Positions 28,972-38,875 of a stretch of DNA of 64,000 nucleotides are shown here, in pieces. Source of the stretch: Bacillota bacterium (GTDB lineage: Bacteria > Bacillota > Bacilli > Alicyclobacillales > SLC66); NCBI GenBank assembly GCA_021828865.1, contig JAJZCW010000002.1:1-64000 (forward strand). Direction: 5' to 3'. Below the pieces are notes generated by a model, which searched no databases, had not been told where the DNA came from, and saw nothing but the letters and a program-made list of their open reading frames with translations. The position numbers and the translations under genes were made by a program. Positions within the stretch are counted from its first letter, which is position 1. Every line of letters begins with the position of its first letter.

Positions 28972-30636
28972 TTAGTTGCCTTCAAGCACTGCACCGGTAT
29001 TGGCCGATGTCACCAGACGAGCATAACGGTTCAGCCAGCCTTTTTTTACCTTTAATTCAGGCGCTGTCCACGCTTTGCGTCTCGCTTCCAATTCCTCTTC
29101 AGAAAGTTTCACTTCGATCAACCGTTCTTCCGTGTCAATAACGACCACGTCGCCTTCCTTTAGCAACGCGATCGTCCCGCCTGCTGCGGCTTCAGGGGAA
29201 ATGTGTCCTACGCTGATGCCTCTCGTCGCTCCCGAAAAGCGACCATCGGTAATGAGCGCCACATCTTGACCGAGCCCCATCCCCGAAATGGCGGCAGTTG
29301 GCGCCAGCATTTCAGGCATTCCTGGCCCACCTTTTGGCCCCTCATAGCGGATGACGACCACGTCGCCTTTTTTCACCTTACCTGCCTTGATTCCTTCTCC
29401 CGCCTCTTCTTGCGATTCAAAAATCACACAAGGACCTTCGAAGTGAGTCACCGGCGTTGCGCCGCTTTTAATGACTCCTCCATTCGTCGCGAGATTGCCA
29501 AAGAGCACCCGCAACCCGCCCTGTACGGAATAGGCTTTTTCGAGCGGACGAATCACGTCTTCATCAAGAATCTTTGCATCTTTGATGTTCTCGCCAATGG
29601 ATTGAGAAGTGGCCGTCATGGCATCCAAATTTAAGAGTCCTGACTTTTTGCTCAGTTCGTTTAGGATCGCGGAGATGCCACCGGCACGATCCACATCCTG
29701 CATGTGAAATTGCGAAGCAGGACTGACTTTACAGATCTGTGGCACCCGTCTCGATAATTCATCAATTCGCGCCAGCGGATACTCAATCTCCGCCTCGTGC
29801 GCAATCGCGAGCGTATGAAGGACAGTGTTCGTGGAACCGCCCATCGCCATATCGAGCGCAAACGCATTATCGAGCGACTCCATGGTCACGATGTCACGAG
29901 GTTTGATCTGTTTTTCAATCAGCGTCTTCAAATAGGCAGCGGTGCGCTTGACGAGTTCCTTGCGCTCTTCTGTCGTGGCCAGAATCGTACCGTTTCCAGG
30001 AAGCGCCAATCCGAGCGCTTCTGCAAGGCAGTTCATCGAATTGGCTGTGAACATGCCAGAGCAGGAACCGCAGGATGGGCAGCCATTTTGCTCAAGATCG
30101 AGCAGTTCATCGTCAGTAATTTTGCCTGCTTGATGGGCACCAACGCCTTCAAACACAGACATCAGGTCAACCACTTGTCCCTTGCTCGTGACGCCTGCTT
30201 TCATCGGCCCTCCTGAAACGAACACGGTGGGAATGTTGGCGCGAACGGCGCCCATCATCATGCCAGGGGTAATCTTGTCACAGTTGGGGATACAAATGAG
30301 ACCATCGAACCAGTGCGCCTGCACCATCGTCTCAATCGAATCCGCAATAATTTCACGGCTTGGCAGTGAATAGCGCATGCCGATATGGCCCATGGCGATC
30401 CCATCATCCACACCGATGGCGTTGAATTCAAATGGCACCATTCCAGCTTCTCGAACCGCTTCCTTTACAATTTGGCCAAATTCCTGCAAATGCACGTGGC
30501 CAGGCACAATTTCCACAAAGGAATTGGCGATGCCGATAAACGGCTTGTTGAAATCCTCGTTTTTCATACCTGTTGCCCGTAACAGGCTGCGATGCGGGGC
30601 TCTGTCAATCCCCTTTTTAATCATGTCACTGCGCAC
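28972..30636 (-). CDS. ilvD: Dihydroxy-acid dehydratase
   Basis: About 554 residues. It makes the 2-keto acids of valine, leucine and isoleucine synthesis and needs an iron-sulfur cluster; the cysteines are in [11 protein letters not shown] and [18 protein letters not shown]. The start is uncertain: GTG at 30636 (VRSDMIKKG) has GGAG six bases upstream and best matches the family, while GTGs at 30648 and 30669 are open. No other ilv genes are near. Confidence 0.95.
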   Translation of the reverse strand: MRSDMIKKGIDRAPHRSLLRATGMKNEDFNKPFIGIANSFVEIVPGHVHLQEFGQIVKEAVREAGMVPFEFNAIGVDDGIAMGHIGMRYSLPSREIIADSIETMVQAHWFDGLICIPNCDKITPGMMMGAVRANIPTVFVSGGPMKAGVTSKGQVVDLMSVFEGVGAHQAGKITDDELLDLEQNGCPSCGSCSGMFTANSMNCLAEALGLALPGNGTILATTEERKELVKRTAAYLKTLIEKQIKPRDIVTMESLDNAFALDMAMGGSTNTVLHTLAIAHEAEIEYPLARIDELSRRVPQICKVSPASQFHMQDVDRAGGISAILNELSKKSGLLNLDAMTATSQSIGENIKDAKILDEDVIRPLEKAYSVQGGLRVLFGNLATNGGVIKSGATPVTHFEGPCVIFESQEEAGEGIKAGKVKKGDVVVIRYEGPKGGPGMPEMLAPTAAISGMGLGQDVALITDGRFSGATRGISVGHISPEAAAGGTIALLKEGDVVVIDTEERLIEVKLSEEELEARRKAWTAPELKVKKGWLNRYARLVTSANTGAVLEGN

Positions 30637-30688
30637 GGATGTCTCCACTCCCTCTTTTTTCAACCACACTAGAAAATGATTTCTGAAT

Positions 30689-30717
30689 ATTGTAGCCTTT
30701 AGCCGTTGATTTCACAA
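30689..30717 (-). promoter_or_regulatory. Promoter of ilvD
   Basis: TTGTGA (30717-30712), 17-bp spacer, TACAAT (30694-30689) on the minus strand. It lies directly after the rplT terminator and about 50 bases before the ilvD start. Confidence 0.6.
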
Positions 30718-30719
30718 GC

Positions 30720-30750
30720 AAAAAAGGAGCTGCACACTGTGCAACTCCTT
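30720..30750 (-). terminator. Terminator of the infC-rpmI-rplT operon
   Basis: Minus strand AAGGAGTTGCAC and GTGCAGCTCCTT form a 12-bp stem (one G-T pair) with a 3-nt loop, followed by a T run. Confidence 0.85.
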
Positions 30751-30758
30751 CTCCTTGT

Positions 30759-31118
30759 TTAGGCTTCCAGTTTGGTCTTCGCAAGCGTAGCAAGTTCGCT
30801 GAACGCATTTGCGTCCGCTACTGCGAGATCTGCGAGCATCTTGCGGTTCACTTCCACGCCAGCCTGCTTCAATCCGTACATCAGTCGGCTGTAGCTGAGG
30901 CCGTTCATCCTCGCCGCTGCGTTGATGCGCTGGATCCACAGTCTACGGAAATTACGTTTGGTCGTCCGGCGATCCCGGTACGCGTATTGCAGTGACTTCA
31001 TCACTTGTTGGTTGGCAGTGCGGAACAAGCGATGCTTGGAACCAAAATAACCCCTAGCTAACTTCAGGATTTTTTTATGACGACGGCGTGTCACCGTACC
31101 GCCTTTTACTCTTGGCAT
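30759..31118 (-). CDS. rplT: 50S ribosomal protein L20
   Basis: 119 residues, starting [20 protein letters not shown]20 binds 23S rRNA early in assembly and, in Firmicutes, represses its own operon by binding the infC leader; such a leader is present at 32036-32182. Last gene of the infC-rpmI-rplT operon. Confidence 0.98.
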   Translation of the reverse strand: MPRVKGGTVTRRRHKKILKLARGYFGSKHRLFRTANQQVMKSLQYAYRDRRTTKRNFRRLWIQRINAAARMNGLSYSRLMYGLKQAGVEVNRKMLADLAVADANAFSELATLAKTKLEA

Positions 31119-31180
31119 GATAAATCCTCCTTAAAAATACCCGACGCAACCTTTGTGCGCGAATCGTTTCAACCCAAATT

Positions 31181-31378
31181 TTAGAGATAGGATACCAGTT
31201 GTTTGATGCGCTTGTAGTCTGAGCTCGATACCATCCCCGAATGACGGAGTTGGCGTTTGCGCTTTGGTGACTTGGAAACAAACAGATGGCTGGTGTACGC
31301 ATGACTGCGTTTGATTTTGCCAGAACCGGTCCGCTTCAGCCGCTTGGCCGCGCCACGATGTGTCTTCATTTTCGGCAT
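31181..31378 (-). CDS. rpmI: 50S ribosomal protein L35
   Basis: 65 residues starting [25 protein letters not shown] (first part quoted: [20 protein letters not shown]), the conserved L35 form. Middle gene of the infC-rpmI-rplT operon with the usual short spacings. Confidence 0.97.
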   Translation of the reverse strand: MPKMKTHRGAAKRLKRTGSGKIKRSHAYTSHLFVSKSPKRKRQLRHSGMVSSSDYKRIKQLVSYL

Positions 31379-31433
31379 TTAAATATCCTCCAATCAATTA
31401 AAAACCGTTTCTCTAGATGATTTCGTCGATGGA

Positions 31434-31985
31434 TTACGAGGTCTTTTCAGAACTTCCCTTTTCCCGTTCCGTCTGAGGTTTGGGATTGATAATGATGATC
31501 ATGCTTCTGCCTTCGAGCCGTGGAGAACGCTCCAATATTCCGTATGCCTCCACCTGCTTGGCAAGTTTCTCGAGTACCGCCTGACCAATGCCGGGATGGG
31601 TGATTTCCCTTCCGCGAAAACGCACAGCCGCCTTCACCTTGTCTCCCTCTTGCAAAAACTTGATGGTCGCCTTCACCTTCGTGTCAAAATCGTGTTGTTC
31701 GATGTTTGGCGTCATCCGGATTTCCTTGATAGAGACCACTTTCTGATGCTTGCGCGCCTCTTTCTCGCGCTTGCTCTGTTCATACTTATATTTGCCGTAA
31801 TCCATGATCCGGCAAACCGGCGGCTTGGCTGTTGGCGCCACATTGACGAGGTCGAGGTTTTTTTCCGAAGCAATTCGCAATGCATCGCGCAGGCCCACAA
31901 TCCCGAGTTGAGCACCCGCTTCATCAATCAACCGCACTTCACGCGCCCGAATCTGCTCGTTGACTTGCACTTCTTCCTTGCTAAT
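31434..31985 (-). CDS. infC: Translation initiation factor IF-3, rare ATT start
   Basis: 183 residues. Two domains are joined by a basic helix: NEQIRAREVRLID in the N-domain and RFRGREITHPGIGQ in the C-domain. The only good start is an ATT at 31985-31983: GGAGGTG lies seven bases before it, and ISKEEVQVNEQIRA aligns with the B. subtilis protein, which also uses ATT. The GTG at 31970 has no proper site. IF-3 rejects non-standard starts, so the ATT gives autoregulation. Confidence 0.95.
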   Translation of the reverse strand: MSKEEVQVNEQIRAREVRLIDEAGAQLGIVGLRDALRIASEKNLDLVNVAPTAKPPVCRIMDYGKYKYEQSKREKEARKHQKVVSIKEIRMTPNIEQHDFDTKVKATIKFLQEGDKVKAAVRFRGREITHPGIGQAVLEKLAKQVEAYGILERSPRLEGRSMIIIINPKPQTEREKGSSEKTS

Positions 31986-32035
31986 TGAACAACACCTCCA
32001 TCATCCGAATCGGCGCACTTTGCGCCGTGTTGCAA

Positions 32036-32182
32036 CAAAAAAGGTGCAGACAGAGTCCGCACCTGAACGCTAACCGTAACAAGGAAACCATTAGCTTCGT
32101 TGATTCGTGTGAGCGAACCCTTTAGCACCACACTAGGGCTGTCAGGTGAGAAGCGGACGCTTCTTCTTTTGCTGCATAAGTT
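32036..32182 (-). promoter_or_regulatory. L20-type leader of infC-rpmI-rplT with terminator
   Basis: The ~147-nt leader contains GCGTCCGCTTCTCACC, a GGTTTCC...CGGTTAGC segment, and ends in a 9-bp hairpin (GGTGCGGAC/GTCTGCACC, 32063-32043) with six T. Order and motifs match the Bacillus L20 leader, in which L20 binding favours the terminator. The consensus is from memory; no covariance search was run. Confidence 0.8.
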
Positions 32183-32188
32183 ATTATG

Positions 32189-32217
32189 ATTATAACGCGA
32201 TCATTCGCTCGTTGCAA
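32189..32217 (-). promoter_or_regulatory. Promoter of the infC operon
   Basis: TTGCAA (32217-32212), 17-bp spacer, TATAAT (32194-32189). The -35 lies inside the 3' end of thrS. Confidence 0.7.
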
Positions 32218-34156
32218 CTGCCCTTCCGCGAAGCGCAATTTCTTCTACCAACTCACGGGCAAATTCGTGATAATTTCGCGATCCCGTCTCGCCCACTCCG
32301 CGTTTTCTAACCGACACCGTCTTTGCTTCTGCTTCAGAGGCGCCAATGACCAGCATGTAAGGAATTTTGTCCATTTGCGCAGCGCGGATTTTGTATCCAA
32401 TTTTCTCGTTTCGCACATCTACTTCCGCACGTACGCCAAGGAGTCGCAAGTGATCGACGATCTGGTTGGCGTAGGCTTTTTGCGCTTCGGTCACCGTCAG
32501 TACACGGACCTGTATTGGGGCAAGCCAGAGCGGGAACGCACCTTTGTAGTTTTCAATGAGAAATGCCACCATGCGCTCCATCGTGCTGACGATGCCACGA
32601 TGAATGACTACCGGGCGATGCGGCTTGCCATCTTCGCCGATGTACTCGAGTTCAAAGCGCTCGGGAAGGTGAAAGTCGAGTTGGACCGTCGAGAGCGTCT
32701 CCTCTTTGCCAAGTGCCGTTTTGACCTGCACATCGAGCTTCGGCCCATAAAATGCGGCTTCGCCCTCCGCCTCTGTATAAGTGAGCCCCAAATCGTCAAG
32801 CGCTTTTCGCAGCATACTCTCCGCTTTGTTCCACATTTCATCGTTAGACACGTATTTTTCCGTATTTTTCGGATCTCTCAGCGATAAGCGGTAAGAGAAT
32901 TCGCGAATGCCAAAATCATCATAGACGCGCTGGATCAAATGCACCAAACGGGCAAATTCTTCCTCAATTTGTTCCGGCGTGACAAACAGGTGGGCATCGT
33001 TCAAGGTCATGGCCCGCACCCGTTGCAATCCTGACAAAGCACCGGACATTTCATAACGGTGCATCATGCCAAGTTCACCGATTCTCAGCGGCAAATCCCG
33101 ATAACTCCGCATCTCTGATTTATACACCATCATGTGGTGAGGACAGTTCATTGGGCGCAGCACCAGTTCCTCATTATCCATTTGCATTGGTGGAAACATA
33201 TCCTCATGATAGTGGTCCCAGTGCCCGCTGATCTTGTAGAGCTCCACGCTGCCTAAGACCGGCGTGTACACGTGATCATAACCGAGGCTCTCCTCAATAT
33301 CGACAATGTAACGCTCAATGACGCGCCTCACCTTGGCGCCTTTTGGCAACCAAACGGGGAGCCCTGCCCCCACTTCCTTCGCCATCGTGAAAAGCTTCAA
33401 TTCTTTCCCGATACGCCTGTGATCGCGCTCTTTCAATTCCTCCAGGTACTTGAGGTGTGCTTCCAGTTCTGACGCTTTCGCAAAAGCCGTGGCATAAACA
33501 CGGGTCAGTTGCTCGCGCTTTGCATCCCCGCGCCAATACGCGCCTGCAAGACTCAGGATCTTAAAAGCCTTGATGCGCCCCGTCGATGGCAAGTGTGGTC
33601 CCCGACAAAGGTCCGTAAATTCCCCTTGGCGATAGACGGTAATCAGTTCGCTTTCCGGCAAATCCTGAATGATCTCCATCTTAAACCGATCTTCGCGTTC
33701 CTTAAAAAATGTGAGCGCTTGCTCACGACTCCAAACTTCTCTTTCAATCGGCAAGTCCGACTTAATGATGTTCTGCATTTCCTTTTCAATCGCATCAAAC
33801 TGTTCCGGCGTAAATTCATGATCCGCAAAATCATAGTAAAAACCGTCCTCAATCACAGGTCCGATCGCAAACTTGGTCCCAGAGTATAGACGGCTCACTG
33901 CCTGCGCCATGACGTGCGCACTGGTGTGCCGGAGCACCTCTAGTCCTTCCGGTTGATCAAGCGTGACCACCTCGATTTCCGCATTTGGTTCCAGTTCACG
34001 AGACAAATCCATCAGATTCCCATTCATTTTCCCAGCTATGGCCTGCCGCGCCAAGCCAGAACTAATGGCTTTGGCCACATCGCCAATTGTAGATCCCTGT
34101 GGCAACTCCCTAACCGAACCATCTTTTAATCGGATGCTGATTAATTCAGCCATCAT
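32201..34156 (-). CDS. thrS: Threonyl-tRNA synthetase
   Basis: 651 residues. The N-terminal TGS domain ([18 protein letters not shown]), the editing domain with its [11 protein letters not shown] segment, the class II core with the zinc-binding MNCPHHM and [11 protein letters not shown], and the C-terminal anticodon-binding domain are all in place. ATG at 34156 (or the next codon) follows GGGAGGGAC. It is expressed from its own T-box leader. Confidence 0.97.
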   Translation of the reverse strand: MMAELISIRLKDGSVRELPQGSTIGDVAKAISSGLARQAIAGKMNGNLMDLSRELEPNAEIEVVTLDQPEGLEVLRHTSAHVMAQAVSRLYSGTKFAIGPVIEDGFYYDFADHEFTPEQFDAIEKEMQNIIKSDLPIEREVWSREQALTFFKEREDRFKMEIIQDLPESELITVYRQGEFTDLCRGPHLPSTGRIKAFKILSLAGAYWRGDAKREQLTRVYATAFAKASELEAHLKYLEELKERDHRRIGKELKLFTMAKEVGAGLPVWLPKGAKVRRVIERYIVDIEESLGYDHVYTPVLGSVELYKISGHWDHYHEDMFPPMQMDNEELVLRPMNCPHHMMVYKSEMRSYRDLPLRIGELGMMHRYEMSGALSGLQRVRAMTLNDAHLFVTPEQIEEEFARLVHLIQRVYDDFGIREFSYRLSLRDPKNTEKYVSNDEMWNKAESMLRKALDDLGLTYTEAEGEAAFYGPKLDVQVKTALGKEETLSTVQLDFHLPERFELEYIGEDGKPHRPVVIHRGIVSTMERMVAFLIENYKGAFPLWLAPIQVRVLTVTEAQKAYANQIVDHLRLLGVRAEVDVRNEKIGYKIRAAQMDKIPYMLVIGASEAEAKTVSVRKRGVGETGSRNYHEFARELVEEIALRGRAVATSE

Positions 34157-34187
34157 TAAGTCCCTCCCATATGAATAAAAATCAATG

Positions 34188-34472
34188 CAAAAAGCGCCCC
34201 CACCCCTATCCTCATGATAGGGACGAGAGCGCTGGCCATCGTGGTTCCACCCTAATTCACACTGCCAATGGCAGTGCCTTTATTCGCGATAACGCGCGAA
34301 CGCGGCCTTGCTTACCGTTGCTTGCGCAACTTTTCACAGGCAGCTCCAGAGTGGTGGCAATCTGTCAATTCCGCAGGCGAATTCGCACCTCTGATTCGCC
34401 CTCTCTGACCGGCAGAACAGGTTGTCGTGTCTCATTCAAAGCTTCATATATATCACATGATGAAGCATATTG
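34188..34472 (-). promoter_or_regulatory. T-box leader of thrS (threonine)
   Basis: The T-box AGGGTGGAACCACG is at 34253-34240 on the minus strand. A large terminator hairpin with CCCTATC/GATAGGG at its top and GCGC at its base follows, ending in five T near 34188. The likely specifier is ACC followed by A at 34355-34353. The 480-bp gap between thrS and the LacI-type gene holds this leader, its promoter and the promoter region of the sugar operon. Confidence 0.92.
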
Positions 34473-34478
34473 CTAAAT

Positions 34479-34507
34479 ATTATACGGAGTACAGGTGCAT
34501 TTGTCAA
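34479..34507 (-). promoter_or_regulatory. Consensus promoter of the thrS T-box transcript
   Basis: TTGACA (34507-34502), 17-bp spacer, TATAAT (34484-34479): a perfect sigma-A promoter. Confidence 0.85.
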
Positions 34508-34541
34508 AAAAATTTCTTATTAACTTCGCATAAAAAAATGA

Positions 34542-34570
34542 TTGACGGCATATTACACTTGTGTTAATTT
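34542..34570 (+). promoter_or_regulatory. Possible promoter of the sugar operon
   Basis: TTGACG with a 17-bp spacer to TAATTT. The -35 is good and the -10 poor, which would fit a regulated promoter. An ACAC-TT-GTGT inverted repeat lies between the boxes. Confidence 0.4.
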
Positions 34571-34586
34571 TGAAGTGAAAAATTTA

Positions 34587-34600
34587 TGAAATCGTTATCA
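34587..34600 (+). promoter_or_regulatory. LacI-family operator / cre box
   Basis: TGAAATCGTTATCA matches the CcpA catabolite-responsive consensus TGWAANCGNTNWCA at every position. It lies between the candidate promoter and the regulator gene. It could bind CcpA, or the local LacI-type protein as an autoregulator, since both recognise CG-centred palindromes. Confidence 0.65.
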
Positions 34601-34636
34601 TTATTTTTTCATTCGTATTCCGAGGTGTAGGTAGTC

Positions 34637-35668
34637 ATGAAAGTCACCATGCGTACCATCGCGAAACAAGCAGGCGTATCTGTCCCGACAGTTTCCCGTG
34701 TTCTCAACTCTCCTGAGCAAGTGAAGCCAGAGACTCGCGAAAAAGTCATGCATGTCATTCGTACGCTCAATTTTCGACCAAATGCCATTGCCCGCAATTT
34801 AAGAGTACAACAATCGCGAACGATCGGCGTCATCATCCCCCAGATCAGAGATTATTTTTTCAACGAACTCTATCAGGGCATTTATAAGGCAGCAACAGAA
34901 AACGGATTCAATATATTGCTGTTTGATGCGCAATTAGATCCAGAACGGGTAATGGAAGGATTCTCTTTTCTGAAGGAACAGCAAGCTGAGGGGATTATCT
35001 TTACCAGTTCCTATATTTCCAATGACTATTACACCATGATCGCCAGAGTGGGATTACCTGTGATTTTGACCTTAACGGAAAGCCCATGGCACGACCTTCC
35101 AGCCTTTAAGGTCGATGAACAGAAAGCGGCATTTGACGCCATGTCTTATCTTGTCGCGCGTGGTCATCGGAAGATTGGTGTTATTTCAGGACCTCTGGAG
35201 TCAACAATTGCTGGCCAACACCGTTATGACGGTTACATGATGGCCATCAAACATTACCAATTGCCATTTGATACAAACCAGTTGGCGTTTGGTGATTTCC
35301 GTTATGAAAGCGGTTATCGCGCCATGGAAACCATTTTGTCCCATGCTAAAACCACTGGTATCACCGCCGTTTGCGTGGCAAGCGACGAGATGGCGATAGG
35401 CGCCATGCGCGCCGTCTATGATTACCACCTGCGCGTGCCGGAAGACATCTCCGTCATCGGCTTTGATAATCTGTCTATCTCAGATATGGTAACACCCAAA
35501 CTGACCACCGTTGCCCAACCATTTGAGCAGATTGGTTACGAAGCGGTGACAGCCCTTATCACCAAGCTTGAGGGAGGAGGGAACAAAGTGAGTAACGGTG
35601 CTCACAATCTGTCTCATCAAATCATCAGTCGCGAATCGGTAGCTAATTGTACTTACGATGATTCATAG
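34637..35668 (+). CDS. LacI-family transcriptional regulator
   Basis: 343 residues. The helix-turn-helix is at about 5-25 (TIAKQAGVSVPTVSRVLN) with the hinge helix following, then a periplasmic-binding-protein-like effector domain (GVIIPQIRDYFFNELYQG). It heads the sugar operon and probably senses the substrate. ATG at 34637 has GAGGTG nine bases upstream. A perfect cre-like palindrome lies 37 bases before the start. Confidence 0.93.
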   Translation: MKVTMRTIAKQAGVSVPTVSRVLNSPEQVKPETREKVMHVIRTLNFRPNAIARNLRVQQSRTIGVIIPQIRDYFFNELYQGIYKAATENGFNILLFDAQLDPERVMEGFSFLKEQQAEGIIFTSSYISNDYYTMIARVGLPVILTLTESPWHDLPAFKVDEQKAAFDAMSYLVARGHRKIGVISGPLESTIAGQHRYDGYMMAIKHYQLPFDTNQLAFGDFRYESGYRAMETILSHAKTTGITAVCVASDEMAIGAMRAVYDYHLRVPEDISVIGFDNLSISDMVTPKLTTVAQPFEQIGYEAVTALITKLEGGGNKVSNGAHNLSHQIISRESVANCTYDDS

Positions 35669-35738
35669 CAAAATCGAATGATGAATCATGATGACCATCG
35701 TAAGTATTTCAAAAAACAAATTTATTGGGGGTTTTCGA

Positions 35739-37031
35739 ATGAAGAAATCTTTGCTTGTATCCATGTCCGTCTTGTCTGCAAGCGCCATGACCATGACAGT
35801 AATGGCAGGTTCAGCATTCGCTTCGACCAAACACAGTAGTTCCGTCACCACTATAAATTGGGCGGCTTCTCCGATATCCAATGTAGGAATCCGCAAAGCC
35901 TTGATTCAACTCTTTGAAAAAACGCACCCCAATATCCAAGTCAAATTAACTTCTCAGCCAACCAATACCGACACCAACAGGGCGTCTCTGGCTACAGAAA
36001 TATCCGGAGGTTCTGCAACGCCGGACGTGTTTATGGGTGACGTGGTATGGCCTGGACAATTTGCAAGCGCAGGTCTAGCATTGCCACTGAATAATTATTT
36101 CTCAAAATCATACTTCAACTCTTTTGCACCAGGACTCGTCCAAGGCGCTACTTATAAGGGCAAAGTGTACGGTGCTCCGTTCTTCATGGATGCAGGCTTC
36201 CTCTATTACCGAAAAGATCTGCTCGCAAAAGCACATCTCCCAGTTCCAAAAACCTGGGAACAACTGGCTAATGACTCAAAAGTGCTACTTAAGAATCACC
36301 TAGTTAAATACGGATTTGTTTGGGAAGGCGCTTCCTATGAAGGGCTTACCTGTAACTGGATGGAATACTTAACCGATGCCGGCGGCCAAGTATTTAATGC
36401 GGCAGGCAAACCGGTCATGAATTCACCTGCAGCCGTAAAAGCACTCACCTTCATGCGTTCACTAATCACCTCTGGTGTGTCGCCAAAATCCGTAACCACC
36501 TTCCAAGAGCCTCAGGCAATGAACGTATTTAATGCTGGTGATGCTGCCTTCTTGAGAAACTGGGACTATGCATGGTCCAATTCGCAAACAAAGGGCACCA
36601 GCGTGGTTGGCAAAGTAGGAGTAGTCCCAATGCCTACCTTCGCAGGGAAAAAAGGACCGGGATATGGCAACATCGGCGGCTGGAACCTATATATCAACCC
36701 ACACTCCAAGCACATTCAAGCTGATGTCACCTTCATCAAATGGATGACCAGCGTTCAGGCGCAAACTGTGTTAGCTTCTAAATATTCGGAAATCCCCACC
36801 AACAATCAGGTTCAACACGATCCAAAAATCAAAAAATTAAATCCCGTACTCGCGATCGTCGGTAGTGAACACTTAGTTCCTCGTCCGGCCCAATCGCCAA
36901 ATTATCCGAAAGTTTCTAGCGCGATTTACCAAAATGTGAATGCTGCACTAAGTGGACAAGTATCCGTCCAAACAGCGCTGAATAACGCAAACAGCCAACT
37001 TTCTTCAGCCTCCAGTTCCTCATCTCTCTAA
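35739..37031 (+). CDS. Extracellular sugar-binding protein of an ABC importer
   Basis: 430 residues of the family 1 solute-binding proteins. The sequence around WEGASYEGLTCNWMEYL and FRNWDYAWSNS-like segments (FLRNWDYAW) recalls trehalose/maltose-type binders. The N-terminus has a signal peptide with an AFA-type cleavage site near residue 29 but no lipobox cysteine, unusual for a Gram-positive binder. ATG at 35739 follows GGGGG by 7 bases. Ends in a Ser-rich tail. The ligand is unknown. Confidence 0.9.
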   Translation: MKKSLLVSMSVLSASAMTMTVMAGSAFASTKHSSSVTTINWAASPISNVGIRKALIQLFEKTHPNIQVKLTSQPTNTDTNRASLATEISGGSATPDVFMGDVVWPGQFASAGLALPLNNYFSKSYFNSFAPGLVQGATYKGKVYGAPFFMDAGFLYYRKDLLAKAHLPVPKTWEQLANDSKVLLKNHLVKYGFVWEGASYEGLTCNWMEYLTDAGGQVFNAAGKPVMNSPAAVKALTFMRSLITSGVSPKSVTTFQEPQAMNVFNAGDAAFLRNWDYAWSNSQTKGTSVVGKVGVVPMPTFAGKKGPGYGNIGGWNLYINPHSKHIQADVTFIKWMTSVQAQTVLASKYSEIPTNNQVQHDPKIKKLNPVLAIVGSEHLVPRPAQSPNYPKVSSAIYQNVNAALSGQVSVQTALNNANSQLSSASSSSSL

Positions 37032-37048
37032 ATTTACATGGTAATGAA

Positions 37049-37076
37049 AAAAGGCGGGAACTTCTTCCCGCCTTTT
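37049..37076 (+). terminator. Stem-loop between the binding-protein and permease genes
   Basis: A perfect 12-bp stem (AAAAGGCGGGAA/TTCCCGCCTTTT) with a CTTC loop. It lies inside the operon, so it is likely a partial terminator or an mRNA 3'-end protector that keeps binding protein in excess over permease. Confidence 0.8.
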
Positions 37077-37100
37077 CAAAACCATAAAGGGGCGATTTCC

Positions 37101-38012
37101 TTGCGAAGACACACAAGCCGCTTGGACCGCAGTTACAAAATTGCCGGATACACGATGGTCAGTCCGGCCCTGCTTTTTGTAGCGCTTGTCACCTTATTCC
37201 CAATCGGTTATTCCATTTGGATGAGCCTTAATCATATTCAGTCAAGTACGAATGGCTTTCAATTCAGTTTTGCAGGTCTCGCCAACTATAAAATCGTGTT
37301 TAATAGCCCGTTGTTTCATCAAGCACTGATTTTTACCATCGTTTATGCAGTCGTTACGGTGCTCGTTGAACTGGTTTTAGGGCTCCTCGTTGCGCTGGCA
37401 ATCAATCAGCCGATAAAAGGAAGAGGCTTTGCCATTGCCATTATGTTGATTCCCTGGACCCTGATTACCGTTATATCCGCGCAAATGTGGGGGTATATTT
37501 ACAACGGTGTCTATGGCATTCTTGACTATTTGCTGCAGTCCCTGCATCTGATCAATCAGTCGATTGTCTGGTTGGGAACACCCAATCTTGCGACTGTTTC
37601 CATCATGATTGCCGATATTTGGAAAACAACACCATTTGTCACCATGATTCTTCTTGCCGGTTTGCAGTTAATACCTTCCGACCTATACGAAGCAGCAAAG
37701 ATTGACGGCGCAGGAGCGTTTCGAAGTTTTTTCAGCGTCACGCTACCACTGCTTCGACCAAGTTTGGCACTTGCGGCGTTATTTCGCATCCTTCAGGCGT
37801 TCGGACTGTTTGATCTTCCCTTCGTATTAACGGGAGGAGGGCCAGGAACCAGCACGATGTCCATCGCTATGCTCGCATATAAAGCCATCTTCAATGATTT
37901 TGAATATGGCCCTGGAACCGCTGTAGCTGTCATCACCGTCCTGATCATTTTAATCATGTCGCTAATCTCGATTAAAGCGTTCCGCGCGCAAGTTGGTGAG
38001 GTGGAAGAATGA
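37101..38012 (+). CDS. Sugar ABC transporter permease (MalF/UgpA type)
   Basis: 303 residues from a TTG at 37101, placed by AAGGGG eight bases upstream; the longer open frame would read through the stem-loop at 37049. Six membrane helices and the EAA loop LYEAAKIDGAGAFRSFFSVT that docks the ATPase are visible. It overlaps the second permease gene by 4 bp (ATGA). Confidence 0.93.
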   Translation: MRRHTSRLDRSYKIAGYTMVSPALLFVALVTLFPIGYSIWMSLNHIQSSTNGFQFSFAGLANYKIVFNSPLFHQALIFTIVYAVVTVLVELVLGLLVALAINQPIKGRGFAIAIMLIPWTLITVISAQMWGYIYNGVYGILDYLLQSLHLINQSIVWLGTPNLATVSIMIADIWKTTPFVTMILLAGLQLIPSDLYEAAKIDGAGAFRSFFSVTLPLLRPSLALAALFRILQAFGLFDLPFVLTGGGPGTSTMSIAMLAYKAIFNDFEYGPGTAVAVITVLIILIMSLISIKAFRAQVGEVEE

Positions 38013-38845
38013 GTAAAGCACAGCTTGTCACACGAAAATGGATCGGCTATATCGTCCTTATTTTGATGTTGCTGATCATCATCGCCCCGTTTTACTGGAT
38101 GGTCATCACTTCACTAAAGAGCAACAATGAAATAAGCGCGATTCCGCCAACCTTATTTCCTGTTCACCCAACCCTTAGTCAATACACCCAAACATTCGGT
38201 CAATTTGGGTTTGGGATTTATTTCCGCAACAGTCTGATTGTCTCGATCATTTCCACCATCCTTGTGGTAATTCTCGCATCGCTGGCGAGTTACGCCATTG
38301 CGAGACTGCCAATCCGAGGCAAGACATTCATCATGGTCACCTTGCTAGTCATTTCAACATTCCCGCAAGTCAGCGTGATTTCGCCACTTTTTGTGATCAT
38401 GGAACGCCTTGGTTGGCTCAATAGTTATCAAGCACTTATTATTCCTTATGTCGCGTTCAACTTGCCATTTGCCATTTGGATCATGCGCACGTACTTCGCC
38501 GGCATACCAAGAGAGCTCGACGAAGCGGCACGGGTCGACGGCGCAGGCGTTCTCACCACCGTATTTCGCATCATCCTGCCTTTATCGACGCCCGGGCTCT
38601 TTACGGGAGCCATTTTTACGTTTGTGGCATGTTGGACCGAATTCTTTTTCGCGCTCGTATTCAATACCGACAATTCGTTTCGTACGATCCCAGTTGGCAT
38701 CGCGCTTTTCGGCGGGCAATTTACCATCCCGTACGGCACCATTTTCGCAGCATCCACCGTGGCCGTGTTGCCTATTGTTATTTTAGTTCTAATTTTCCAA
38801 AAATGGGTGGTTGCAGGACTTACTTCCGGTGCCGTTAAAGGATAA
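38009..38845 (+). CDS. Sugar ABC transporter permease (MalG/UgpE type)
   Basis: 278 residues, six helices, with the EAA loop LDEAARVDGAGVLTTVFRII. It pairs with the upstream permease. No ATP-binding subunit is encoded in the operon, so the importer must use a shared ATPase of the MsmX type from elsewhere, as many Firmicutes sugar importers do. Confidence 0.94.
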   Translation: MSKAQLVTRKWIGYIVLILMLLIIIAPFYWMVITSLKSNNEISAIPPTLFPVHPTLSQYTQTFGQFGFGIYFRNSLIVSIISTILVVILASLASYAIARLPIRGKTFIMVTLLVISTFPQVSVISPLFVIMERLGWLNSYQALIIPYVAFNLPFAIWIMRTYFAGIPRELDEAARVDGAGVLTTVFRIILPLSTPGLFTGAIFTFVACWTEFFFALVFNTDNSFRTIPVGIALFGGQFTIPYGTIFAASTVAVLPIVILVLIFQKWVVAGLTSGAVKG

Positions 38846-38875
38846 CCAACATGAACTTCATGAAAGGTGATAGTG

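Noticed and set aside
32186-32887. 233-codon open frame on the plus strand
   Set aside because: Antisense to the C-terminal part of thrS; no start site.
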